Part shown: positions 1 through 7,044 of the stretch, in pieces
Position numbering within the stretch: the stretch's first letter is position 1
Layout of the letters: each line of letters begins with the position of its first letter
DNA from: JABMPU01 sp964457455
GTDB lineage: Bacteria > Cloacimonadota > Cloacimonadia > Cloacimonadales > TCS61
DNA length: 16,486 nucleotides
Assembly (NCBI GenBank): GCA_964457455.1
Contig: CAYWJN010000063.1
Span: 1-16,486, forward strand
Reading direction: 5' to 3'
The notes under the pieces: model-generated
The model's database searches: none
The model's input: the letters and a program-made list of their open reading frames with translations, nothing else
What the model was told of the DNA's origin: nothing
Position numbers and translations under genes: made by a program

Positions 1-178
1 TGAAAGATATTATGAATATTAAAATGAATGGATACTTTTACTGTTTACCGGTCATTGAAATAACCTTTTCTGCTTGACATCAAACTTACGAATTAATTTT
101 TCAACTTAACATTATAGATTTGATAATTATCTCATTCGGAGAATTATACGGAAACTATAATAAATTACCGGAGGTATA
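1..178. other. Upstream region of tldD
   Basis: This AT-rich leader precedes tldD. A perfect TTGACA hexamer lies at 74-79, but no good TATAAT-like hexamer sits 16-18 bases downstream of it, so I do not call a sigma-70 promoter. A strong ribosome binding site (GGAGG at 170-174) lies four bases before the ATG at 179 and fixes the tldD start. No gene is visible here. Confidence 0.4.
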
Positions 179-1570
179 ATGATAGAAAAAATTTTAGCAG
201 AGAAAGTGATTGATAAAGCTCTTTCCAATGGTGCTGATTTTGCTGAAATTTTCGTGGAAAACACTTTAAATTCAACAATTATTTTTAATGATAGTAAAAC
301 CAAACAGAATATCATTGGGAACGATTTTGGTGCAGGAGTAAGAGTTTTTTACGGAGAGACAGCAATCTATGCTTATACAAATGATTTGAGCGAAAAATCT
401 CTTCTGGCAGCAGCAGATGCTGTGAGCAAAGCTGCCAAAGGAAAATCTAAAATTAAAGCGATCGATCTGACAAAATTAGAATTTGAGAATAAGAATCCTA
501 TAGAAATTCCCAATAATACAGTTCCCAAAAAAGATAAAATAGATTTCATCCGTAAAATAAATGAAGCTTCCAGGAATTTCAGTCCGCAGATTTCGCAGGT
601 AGATATCAGGTTTACTGAGAAAATGCAGAATGTATTAATAATTAATAGTGAAGGATTATGGACTGAGGATTCGAGAAATTACTCACGTGTTTATGTTAGT
701 TCCATTGCTTCTTCCGGTATGGAGAAACAGACTGGAACTGAGGGTCCTGGTGGAGCAGCAGGTTATGAATTTTTCAAGCAGCTCGATCCGATTGCTTTAG
801 GTGTGAAAACTGCCAAGATTGCAGTGACAATGCTTAATGCAGATTATGCTCCGGGCGGTAAATTCCCGGTTGTGATTGATAACGGATTTGGTGGTGTGAT
901 TTTTCATGAAGCTTGCGGACATGCTTTGGAAACTACATCTGTGGCAAAAGGTGCTTCGGTTTTTGCTGATAAATTGGAAAAACAAGTTGCAGATTCAGTT
1001 GTTACAGCAATCGATGACGGCACTATTCCCAATAAGTGGGGTTCGGAAAACATCGATGACGAGGGACTTCCTACCCAGAAAACAGTTTTAATTCACAAAG
1101 GAATTTTGAAATCGTTTATGGTAGATAAGATGGGAGCAATAAAAACCGGATATAAACCAACTGGTAGCGGAAGAAGGCAATCCTATAAATTCGCTCCTGC
1201 ATCGAGGATGAGAAATACGTATCTCGCTGCCGGTAAACACACCATAAATGATTTAATTGCTTCAATAGATTTCGGTATTTATGCCAAAAAAATGGGTGGT
1301 GGTTCAGTGATGCCAGGAACCGGAAATTTCAATTTTGCAGTTGGAGAAGGGTATCTTATCAAAAATGGAAAAATTACAGAACCGGTAAGAGGAGCTACTT
1401 TGATTGGAAACGGACCTGATGCTCTGAAAAAAATCAGCATGGTCGCTAATAATCTTTCTCTGGCAGAAGGTATGTGCGGTTCTGTGAGTGGCAGTATTCC
1501 CACCACAGTTGGTCAACCTGCCATTAAGATCGATGAAATCATTGTTGGTGGAAGAAAGGAGGTTCAGTAA
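179..1570 (+). CDS. tldD: TldD-family zinc metalloprotease subunit
   Basis: This is the catalytic subunit of the TldD/TldE (TldD/PmbA) protease. In Escherichia coli that heterodimer degrades unfolded peptides in the cytosol and trims the leader of microcin B17. The protein has 463 residues, close to E. coli TldD (about 480). The family's HExxxH zinc motif is present as HEACGH at residues 243-248. The expected third ligand is Cys433, in the GMCGS motif near the C-terminus, followed by the family's conserved PTTVGQP segment. GGAGG four bases upstream supports the ATG start. The stop codon overlaps the next gene's start (TAATG), so the two subunits are probably translationally coupled. No signal peptide or membrane segment is visible. 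I am confident in the family; the natural substrate here is unknown. Confidence 0.95.
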   Translation: MIEKILAEKVIDKALSNGADFAEIFVENTLNSTIIFNDSKTKQNIIGNDFGAGVRVFYGETAIYAYTNDLSEKSLLAAADAVSKAAKGKSKIKAIDLTKLEFENKNPIEIPNNTVPKKDKIDFIRKINEASRNFSPQISQVDIRFTEKMQNVLIINSEGLWTEDSRNYSRVYVSSIASSGMEKQTGTEGPGGAAGYEFFKQLDPIALGVKTAKIAVTMLNADYAPGGKFPVVIDNGFGGVIFHEACGHALETTSVAKGASVFADKLEKQVADSVVTAIDDGTIPNKWGSENIDDEGLPTQKTVLIHKGILKSFMVDKMGAIKTGYKPTGSGRRQSYKFAPASRMRNTYLAAGKHTINDLIASIDFGIYAKKMGGGSVMPGTGNFNFAVGEGYLIKNGKITEPVRGATLIGNGPDALKKISMVANNLSLAEGMCGSVSGSIPTTVGQPAIKIDEIIVGGRKEVQ

Positions 1571-2901
1571 TGTACGATAAAGAATTTAAAACCATATTTG
1601 AGTATGCAAAAGATAAAACCGATGATATTGAAATTATGCTTGTTGCTGGCAATTCCTTTTCTGTTCGCATAAATGAACAGGAAATCGAATCCTTCAAATA
1701 TGCAGATTCAAAAGGGATTAGTGTGAGAGTCATCAAAGATGGAAAAGTGGGATACGTTTATACTGAAAAGTTCGATTCCGAAACCTTCCGGATGATTGTG
1801 GATGAAGCTGTTGAGAACAGCAGATTTTCCGAAAATGACGAAGTTGTGAGTTTGGAAAATTATCCGGATATCGATGTAAAATTGAATGTTTATTCAAAAG
1901 AATTAGATAAAGTAGATGTGGAAGAAAAAATAAAATTCGCCAAGGAAATGGAAAAGCAGGCAAAAGGACTTGATAAAAGGGTTTTCAATGTGCCGTATTC
2001 CCTTTATGGTGATGGCAAAAGTTTTCTTAAAATTGCTAACAGCAAAGGTTTGAATAAGGAAGATACTCAGAATTCTGCTTATGGTTTTTGCGTGGTCTTA
2101 ACACAGGAAGAAGATGATAAACGCTCAGGATTGGATTTTGTTATGGGCAGAGATTTTTCCAAATTTGATGCCAAAAAAATAGCAGAAAAAAGCGTGGAAA
2201 AAGCAGTTTCTCTTCTGGGTGGAAAACAAATCGAATCAGGTAAATATCCGGTAGTTTTCAGTTGTGATATGATGGCTACTATGCTTGCCACGTTCTCCGG
2301 TATTTTCAGTGCAAAATCCGTTCAGGAAGGCAAGTCGCTCCTCAAGGGAAAACTGGAAGAACAAATTGCCAATGAAAGAGTTACAATTGTAGATGACGCT
2401 CTATATCCTGAAGGATTTTCCACTCGCGCTTTTGATAGCGAAGGTTATCCATCGCAAAAAACTGTGTTGATCGAAAAAGGTAAATTGAAGTCATTTTTGC
2501 ATAATACTCAAACTGCCGGAAAAGATGGTGTGAGATCAACGGGAAATGGTTCAAGGAGTTATAAAGGGAGCTTAAATGTTTCTCCTTCAAATTTCTATCT
2601 GGAGCAGGGAAATTTTAAGGAAGAAGATCTATTTAAAAAACATGAAACATGTATCGAGATTGTAGCTCTGCAGGGAATGCATTCCGGGGCAAATTCCATT
2701 TCCGGAGATTTTTCTCTTTCTGCTGAAGGTTTCCTTTATCAAGATGGAAAAAGGCTGCATTCGTTAAAACAATTCACGGTTTCCGGAAATATTCTGCAAC
2801 TTCTGAAAGATGTAGAAATGATTGCTGATAATTTCAAGTTCGATATGGACTCGATCGGTGCTGCTTCTGTTTTGGCAAAAGAGTTGTCTATTAGTGGTTG
2901 A
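1570..2901 (+). CDS. tldE: TldE/PmbA-family protease partner subunit
   Basis: This is the non-catalytic partner of TldD, also called PmbA. It has 443 residues, near the roughly 450 usual for the family. It shares the overall TldD fold: an N-terminal domain with the pattern of a self-recognising peptide sensor (residues 1 to about 210) and a C-terminal half resembling TldD. Where TldD has HExxxH, this protein reads roughly CDMMATML and has no metal-binding histidines, as expected for TldE. The ribosome binding site AAGGAGG lies at 1556-1562 inside the end of tldD, and the ATG shares one base with the tldD stop. The two genes therefore form one operon and their products presumably form one heterodimer. 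The stop codon directly abuts a short repeat tract. Confidence 0.93.
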   Translation: MYDKEFKTIFEYAKDKTDDIEIMLVAGNSFSVRINEQEIESFKYADSKGISVRVIKDGKVGYVYTEKFDSETFRMIVDEAVENSRFSENDEVVSLENYPDIDVKLNVYSKELDKVDVEEKIKFAKEMEKQAKGLDKRVFNVPYSLYGDGKSFLKIANSKGLNKEDTQNSAYGFCVVLTQEEDDKRSGLDFVMGRDFSKFDAKKIAEKSVEKAVSLLGGKQIESGKYPVVFSCDMMATMLATFSGIFSAKSVQEGKSLLKGKLEEQIANERVTIVDDALYPEGFSTRAFDSEGYPSQKTVLIEKGKLKSFLHNTQTAGKDGVRSTGNGSRSYKGSLNVSPSNFYLEQGNFKEEDLFKKHETCIEIVALQGMHSGANSISGDFSLSAEGFLYQDGKRLHSLKQFTVSGNILQLLKDVEMIADNFKFDMDSIGAASVLAKELSISG

Positions 2902-2943
2902 GGGGTTCAGAGGTTCAAGGGTTCAAGAGTTTAAAGGTTCAAC
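2902..2943. repeat. Degenerate GGTTCA-type short tandem repeat
   Basis: Immediately after the tldE stop the sequence is built from about five degenerate 8-9 bp units around GGTTCAAG (ggttcag, aggttcaag, ggttcaag, agtttaaag, gttcaac). It codes for nothing plausible. Its low complexity, so close to the assembly gap, suggests it belongs to a repeat block that broke the assembly. Confidence 0.6.
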
Positions 2944-2949
2944 TGATTA

Positions 2950-2965
2950 CGAAGCTTCCGCTTCG
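2950..2965. repeat. Short perfect palindrome at the gap edge
   Basis: Six-base arms CGAAGC and GCTTCG flank TTCC and form a perfect hairpin that ends one base before the N run. It could be the first part of a larger palindromic repeat lost in the gap. Confidence 0.55.
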
Positions 2966-2966
2966 T

Positions 2967-3066
2967 NNNNNNNNNNNNNNNNNNNNNNNNNNNNNNNNNN
3001 NNNNNNNNNNNNNNNNNNNNNNNNNNNNNNNNNNNNNNNNNNNNNNNNNNNNNNNNNNNNNNNNNN
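2967..3066. other. Assembly gap of 100 N
   Basis: Exactly 100 unresolved bases are seen. A round 100 is the usual scaffold placeholder, so the true gap length is unknown and genes may be missing here. Translations that run through it have no meaning. Confidence 0.98.
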
Positions 3067-3101
3067 CCTCAAAGATTGTTGTCATTCTCAACATCCCTAG
3101 C

Positions 3102-3170
3102 TGTCATTCCCAACTGGATTGGGAATCCTGTTTACTATAATCATGGATTCCCGTTTTCACGGGAATGACA
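3102..3170. repeat. Nested palindromic element (TGTCATTCCC type)
   Basis: An outer perfect 10-bp inverted repeat pairs TGTCATTCCC (3102-3111) with GGGAATGACA (3161-3170). Inside are two further hairpins: ATTCCCAA/TTGGGAAT (3106-3113 with 3119-3126) and ATTCCCGT/ACGGGAAT (3147-3154 with 3159-3166, loop TTTC). The outer stem and the inner stems use the same bases, so the alternatives are mutually exclusive. Elements of this kind (GTCATTCCCG...CGGGAATGAC) are widespread intergenic repeats in many bacteria. It lies downstream of the convergent HNH gene and may also act as a weak transcription-ending hairpin, although no U-tract follows. Confidence 0.75.
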
Positions 3171-3190
3171 AGAAAGAAAAACATCTTGTA

Positions 3191-3898
3191 TTATTGGATA
3201 TTTGCCGACTTTTGTCTATTGCATTTTTCACATAACAATTGAATGTTCCTCACAGTATTTGAACCACCTTTAGATATCGGGATTATATGATCATATTCCA
3301 ATTTCTCTTTTGAGCCACATTCAACGCATTTACCGCGATCTCGTCTCCAAACTGCAAGTTTTACTGAAGAATGTATATGTCTATCAGGTTTATTCTCCAC
3401 TGAAATATCTTCAGTATCATCAAGTGGTATGAAATCTGATTCTACTAATTCACGAAGCACATCTATCATATATTCAATCTCTACAAGTAAACTATTTTTT
3501 ATATACCAATGAGTTTTGCTATATCCTATAGATTTTAATTCATCAACAATGTAGTTTTCTTTTACCTGCACTGATGAATCTTCCCAATTCAATAACTTTA
3601 CTGTCGGTTTTAGCTCATGCCCTAATTGCATTAATATTTTAGGATTGAATACGTTTAGCACTAACTGGTTATTATAAATTATTGAAAACAAAATATGTAG
3701 TGATTCATGAATTTCGACTATTGAGGATAAGTTTTTACCAAAAAGCAGGAGTCCTCTCATTATTTTTCTACTTTCAATTAATTCTTTAACATCAGTGTCA
3801 ATCGATTTTAGTGCCAACCTATATTCTTCTTCGAAATCATCAATTAGAGTCTTATTCTCTTTGTTAATTTCAACTACACTTTCTTCTTGAAAATCCAT
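3191..3898 (-). CDS. HNH endonuclease domain protein
   Basis: A 235-residue protein with a C-terminal HNH nuclease domain at residues about 175-235. The metal-knuckle cysteines are C191 and C194 (CVEC) and C223 and C226 (CEKC). The catalytic-type motif is DH at 203-204, followed by GGSN and asparagine 218. This is the McrA/CRISPR-associated style of HNH with a structural zinc site. The N-terminal 170 residues are mostly predicted helix and charged, and I do not recognise them; they may bind DNA or a partner. I chose ATG 3898 because GAGGAG lies six bases upstream. A TTG at 3925 is in frame but has weaker support. No methyltransferase or phage gene is adjacent on the resolved side, but the assembly gap begins about 125 bases past its stop. 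A role in restriction or as a free-standing nuclease is inference. Confidence 0.85.
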   Translation of the reverse strand: MDFQEESVVEINKENKTLIDDFEEEYRLALKSIDTDVKELIESRKIMRGLLLFGKNLSSIVEIHESLHILFSIIYNNQLVLNVFNPKILMQLGHELKPTVKLLNWEDSSVQVKENYIVDELKSIGYSKTHWYIKNSLLVEIEYMIDVLRELVESDFIPLDDTEDISVENKPDRHIHSSVKLAVWRRDRGKCVECGSKEKLEYDHIIPISKGGSNTVRNIQLLCEKCNRQKSANIQ

Positions 3899-3984
3899 AA
3901 TCTTCTCCTCGTTTTTTGTATTCAAACATTATATTGTTATATCTCCACTATTTCAACTACTCCTATTTCAATCTGATTCAATAA

Positions 3985-4406
3985 TTATACTTCATACCTT
4001 TTTGCCAGCATCTCTCCAATTTTCATGTATTCTATCTCTTTAAGCTCAATTTTCAAAAGAGCATATCCGGGATCTTCAACCTTGGTCCAAAACATTTTAA
4101 TGAAATCGATATTATCCATTATTTTTTGTTTTGTCGGAAGATCATCGATGATCATGGCTATTCCAAAACCTCGAATATAACCACTATTCTTCTCGTTTGA
4201 AATGCTATAACAGAATTCGACATTATTATTTGCTTTTATCTGGTCTAATTTCGCATCTTTTCCACCTGTTGCAAAAAGAATTCATCTTCAAAATAAATCA
4301 AAGTAACAGGTCTTACTGCAGGTTTGTCCTCTTTTGATGTTGCCAGGTAAATTATGTTTTTCTGTTTGAAATAATTGAATATTTCTTTTCTTAATTTTTC
4401 ATTCAT
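3985..4406 (-). pseudogene. Frameshifted PPOx-family flavin-nucleotide-binding protein
   Basis: The first half reads MNEKLRKEIFNYF... and then the segment ATSKEDKPAVRPVTLIYF, typical of small pyridoxamine 5'-phosphate oxidase-like split-barrel proteins that bind FMN or related cofactors. In this frame it stops shortly after EFFLQQVE. The correct continuation (FATGGKDAKLDQIKANNN and on to ...LAKRYEV, stop at 3985) is in a frame one base away and open throughout. Adding one base to the five-A run at 4273-4277 (plus strand) restores a 140-residue protein, a normal size for this family. The ATG at 4406 is preceded by GGAGAAG; an upstream in-frame ATG at 4508 falls inside a repeat and is not credible. 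The gene is either a genuine recent pseudogene or a homopolymer sequencing error. The intact coding signal on both sides makes an error or a very recent mutation likely. Confidence 0.85.
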
Positions 4407-4462
4407 TTTTCTTCTCCTTTTTTTAAAAATTTCTAATATGTTCTGCAGAATGGTAAATAAGA

Positions 4463-4526
4463 AACCGTTAAAACGGTTAATGCTTTCTTTTGTTTCATTA
4501 ACCACCAACTTAAGTTGATGGTTAAT
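4463..4526. repeat. REP-like double palindrome
   Basis: Two palindromes sit 18 bases apart. The first is AACCGTT-AA-AACGGTT (4463-4478), perfect with 7-bp arms. The second is a 30-bp near-perfect palindrome (4497-4526) with 15-base arms around a central AAGTT region and one mismatch. Paired palindromes of this form resemble the REP elements that in some phyla are moved by RAYT/Y1 transposases. No such transposase is in the window. The element lies in the 200-bp space between the PPOx gene and transketolase, upstream of the former and downstream of the latter. Confidence 0.75.
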
Positions 4527-4606
4527 AATAAGATAGCAACTTTTAGCCGATTCATCAGTTTCCGAATATCAGAAAGATTTACTAACATATTTAAATTTTG
4601 ACCATT

Positions 4607-6529
4607 TTAGAATAAACTCAAACTTTCAATTCTCTCAATAATCGATTCAACATCTAATTTATAATATTTGAATAGAACTTCAGATTTACCGGAAACTGCA
4701 TAATTTTCCACGCCGAATTTATAGAATTTACTTGATAATCCCATTTCCATCATTTTATCTGCAATGCAATTTCCCAAACCAGTATTTACATTATGATCTT
4801 CATACGTAAAAATTGTTCCTGTTCTGGCAGCTTCTTTCAAGGCGTTTTCATCTATTTTTGTGGGACAGGAAATATTCCAGACCTGTAGATTGATATTTTC
4901 TATGGATAATTTATCGGCAATTTCTATTGCTTTTGGTGTGAGGGTCCCCATCACAAAAAGAGCAGCATCATTTCCTTCTCTGAGTTTATCTGCTTTTCCA
5001 TAATAAAATTCATAGTTTTCATCAAAGAAAATTTTTCCTGCTTTTGTTTTGATAATTTCCAGTTTTGATCTTCCCATTGAAATCAAATAATTTCCGTATT
5101 TTCGAGAAATATATCTGATGATCCTATCAGTTTGATTTGGATCTGCCGGAATGATGATTTTGAAATTATACAGGTTTTTCATCACTCCCACATAATCGAT
5201 ACATTGATGAGTTTTTCCATCTTCACCCACATCGAGTCCAACATGAGTTGTGATCACTTTCAGATTTGTTTTATTAATGTCATTCAGTCGATGCTGATTG
5301 AAAGTTTCATCCACACCAAAAACACCGAAATCTGCAAAGAAAACCTGGATTCTGTTTTTGGACATTGCTCCAGCCATAGTTGCTGTGTGGTGCTCCATAA
5401 TTCCGCATTCATAAAAACTATGAGGAGCAATTTCTGCGAACTTTGTGGTTTTCACACTTCCCAGCAAATCACAGTCAAAAACAGCGATTGGGTTGCGGGT
5501 TGCGGGTTGCGGGTTGCGAGTTGCTAAATCTGCAAGTGCGTTTCCCCAAGCAGAGCGGTTATCGGTTTTTTCTTTGTATAAGATTGGTTTTCCGATGTTC
5601 AGATCGAAATCTGTATTATCAAAAAAGCTGTTATCCTGAGCGGAGTTTAAGGAGTCGAAATTGTTTCTTAATACATTATATTTTTCCAGGTCATCACTCA
5701 AACCAAGCTCTTTTAAAGCAAGTTCCAATTGTTCTTCTGATAAAGTTGAACCATGATATTTAGCCTGGTTTTCCATAAAGGAAACACCTTTTCCCATGAT
5801 TGTATTTGCCAAAATCAAAGTAGGAGCATCATTTGGTACAGCATCAAAAATTGCATTTTGAATCTCGTTTAAATCGTGTCCGTCAATCTCAATTACATCC
5901 CATCCATCAGAAACATAATTTTCAAAAATATTTTGCGGCATTATCTTGTTGATATCACCACAGATTTGAAGCTGATTATAATCGCAAAAAGCAGTGATGT
6001 TATTCAAATGATATTTAACTGCAAATCTGCGAGCTTCACTCAGTTGACCTTTTTGCTGTTCACCGTCTCCCATAATCACAAAAAGATTATTCTCAATTTC
6101 TTTTTGTTTGCAGGCAAGTGCAAAACCACATCCTGCAGAAAGCCCCTGACCCAGATTTCCGCTTGCCCATTCCACTCCCGGAACATCCGGTTCGATGTGA
6201 CCTTCAAAAATGCTGCCGGCTAACCTGAATTGAGAAATCGCATCATCAAGATCAAAGAAATCCATCAAACCCAGAGTTGCATAAACTGCCGGAGAAATAT
6301 GCCCATTACTGATTATTACTCGATCCCGATTTTCCAATTTCGGATTCTTTGGATCAATATTTATAAGATTATAAAGAACAAGTAAGAAATCGATTGAAGA
6401 CAAAGAACCGCCAGGATGTCCTGATTTCGCCAGAGTCGTCATTTTCAGGATGGCAGTGCGAGCAGAATTTGCTTGAGTTTGGATGTCTTTTAATTCTATT
6501 TCAGAAAGCTTTTTTTGCTTAAAATTCAT
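4607..6529 (-). CDS. tkt: Transketolase
   Basis: A 640-residue single-chain transketolase, which transfers two-carbon ketol units between sugar phosphates using thiamine diphosphate (non-oxidative pentose phosphate pathway, cytosol). The N-terminal cofactor domain has SGHPGGSLSS near residue 36, GNLGQG, and the diphosphate/metal motif GDGE at 154-157 (Asp155) with Asn185 in DYNQ. These positions match those of the E. coli enzyme. The pyrimidine domain begins near residue 325 and carries the expected catalytic glutamate, about Glu379 (GIMEHH), followed by a C-terminal domain from about residue 500. The start is supported by GGAG seven bases upstream. An odd loop at residues about 335-347 (ATRNPQPATRNP) is encoded by a 7-bp tandem repeat and is extra compared with ordinary homologues. 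The gene is divergent from secA. Confidence 0.95.
   Translation of the reverse strand: MNFKQKKLSEIELKDIQTQANSARTAILKMTTLAKSGHPGGSLSSIDFLLVLYNLINIDPKNPKLENRDRVIISNGHISPAVYATLGLMDFFDLDDAISQFRLAGSIFEGHIEPDVPGVEWASGNLGQGLSAGCGFALACKQKEIENNLFVIMGDGEQQKGQLSEARRFAVKYHLNNITAFCDYNQLQICGDINKIMPQNIFENYVSDGWDVIEIDGHDLNEIQNAIFDAVPNDAPTLILANTIMGKGVSFMENQAKYHGSTLSEEQLELALKELGLSDDLEKYNVLRNNFDSLNSAQDNSFFDNTDFDLNIGKPILYKEKTDNRSAWGNALADLATRNPQPATRNPIAVFDCDLLGSVKTTKFAEIAPHSFYECGIMEHHTATMAGAMSKNRIQVFFADFGVFGVDETFNQHRLNDINKTNLKVITTHVGLDVGEDGKTHQCIDYVGVMKNLYNFKIIIPADPNQTDRIIRYISRKYGNYLISMGRSKLEIIKTKAGKIFFDENYEFYYGKADKLREGNDAALFVMGTLTPKAIEIADKLSIENINLQVWNISCPTKIDENALKEAARTGTIFTYEDHNVNTGLGNCIADKMMEMGLSSKFYKFGVENYAVSGKSEVLFKYYKLDVESIIERIESLSLF
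5490..5524. repeat. 7-bp tandem repeat inside the transketolase gene
   Basis: Five consecutive units of GGGTTGC are seen on the plus strand: four exact (5490-5517) and one GAGTTGC (5518-5524). In the coding strand this is (GCAACCC)n. Seven is not a multiple of three, so the tract reads as the heptapeptide ATRNPQP in every frame and contains no stop codon. Its insertion is therefore tolerated, but gain or loss of a single unit would shift the downstream transketolase frame. Confidence 0.95.
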
Positions 6530-6676
6530 TAATTTACTCCTGCTATTTATTAAAAGTTATGAGCAAAATTCGAAGTTTGAAATTTTCAGTCAAGCCTTTT
6601 AGCAAGATTTGAATAAAGACATTACGAATGGTTGATCCGGTAGCTGCCGGACTCTGTAATAGTTGGCATTTTTCAC

Positions 6677-6742
6677 GTGTAACCATTGAAAAAGTCTAAT
6701 AGAAATAGTTCCCCTATGTGTAAACTTTTGCAAGGTTTTCCG
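6677..6742. repeat. Dispersed repeat, copy 1 (AACCATTG type)
   Basis: It begins with the 19-mer gtgtaaccattgaaaaagt at 6677-6695, found again exactly at 14421-14439. A second conserved block, tgtaaactttt, starts at 6719 here and at 14459 in the other copy. The blocks pair with each other (TTGAAAAAGT with ACTTTTGCAA, one mismatch), so the unit can fold as a stem. The sequence between the blocks differs between the two copies. Confidence 0.7.
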
Positions 6743-6751
6743 GTTTGTAAA

Positions 6752-6980
6752 AAAAATAATCTCAAAGCAGAGCAACATATCCTGCAACTGCCGGATGTGA
6801 AAATATGTCTCAAAGCAGGAGCTATTAGTTACAAGAGTAACACAAACGTCTCGTTTATGAAAAATAATCTCAAAGCAGAGCTATGAGTTATAAGAGTAAC
6901 ATAAACCCAAGTCAAAAGCCTGACACGGTCTGGTTTGTGACCTTTTATTTTCTCAAAGCGGAGCTATGAGTTACATTACT
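6752..6980. repeat. Tandem array of hairpin-bearing repeats upstream of secA
   Basis: The core CTCAAAGCRGAGCTATGAG recurs at 6761 (partial), 6809 (variant), 6869 and 6952, at intervals of 48, 60 and 83 bases. The core is an imperfect palindrome (CTCA...TGAG outside, AGC/GCT inside). It is followed in the second and third copies by a small GTTAC-AAGA-GTAAC hairpin, then by a third hairpin with arms like CACAAACG/CGTTTATG (6841-6848 with 6852-6859) and CATAAACC/GGTTTGTG (6900-6907 with 6932-6939). The loops of the third hairpin vary in sequence and length. The last copy ends about 65 bases before the secA start. The spacing is too irregular and the repeats too diverged for a CRISPR. Confidence 0.75.
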
Positions 6981-7044
6981 AAATTGTTTGACAAGCAAAT
7001 CAAGGGAAAAAGGATTGGTCAAAATTTGTAAGTTTGGTGAGGAA

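Larger units (their letters stand above)
6530..7044. other. Long divergent intergenic region (tkt / secA)
   Basis: This 515-base region separates two divergent genes and must hold both promoters. I see no credible gene; short open frames here merely run through repeats. At 6626-6653 there is a TCCGG/CCGGA hairpin (around TAGCTG). A dispersed repeat follows at 6677 onward, then a hairpin-repeat array at 6752-6980. A perfect TTGACA lies at 6988-6993, but a convincing -10 hexamer at the right spacing is missing. Confidence 0.6.

Noticed and set aside
74..102. Sigma-70 promoter for tldD
   Set aside because: TTGACA is perfect, but the hexamer at the proper distance is TTTTTC, so the pair is not supported.
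2822..3140. Open frames running through the N block
   Set aside because: They consist of tldE shadow, tandem repeat and unknown bases, so there is no coding evidence.
4245..4508. Start of the PPOx gene at 4508
   Set aside because: The first 34 codons lie in a REP-like palindrome and spacer. The ATG at 4406 has a good ribosome binding site and matches the family's length.
5132..5763. Plus-strand open frames opposite transketolase
   Set aside because: They are antisense shadows of a well-supported gene, lengthened by the stop-free heptamer repeat.
6686..6886. 66-residue open frame upstream of secA as a leader peptide (SecM-like)
   Set aside because: It is created by the repeated units, has no ribosome binding site or signal-peptide pattern, and ends well before secA.
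6752..6980. Possible CRISPR array upstream of secA
   Set aside because: The repeats are diverged, partial and unevenly spaced (48, 60 and 83 bases), the variable parts are hairpin loops rather than spacers, and no cas gene is present.
6988..7044. TTG start for SecA, or a promoter at the same TTGACA
   Set aside because: The extra 19 residues do not look like SecA, and there is no convincing -10 box. ATG 7045 gives a normal SecA N-terminus.
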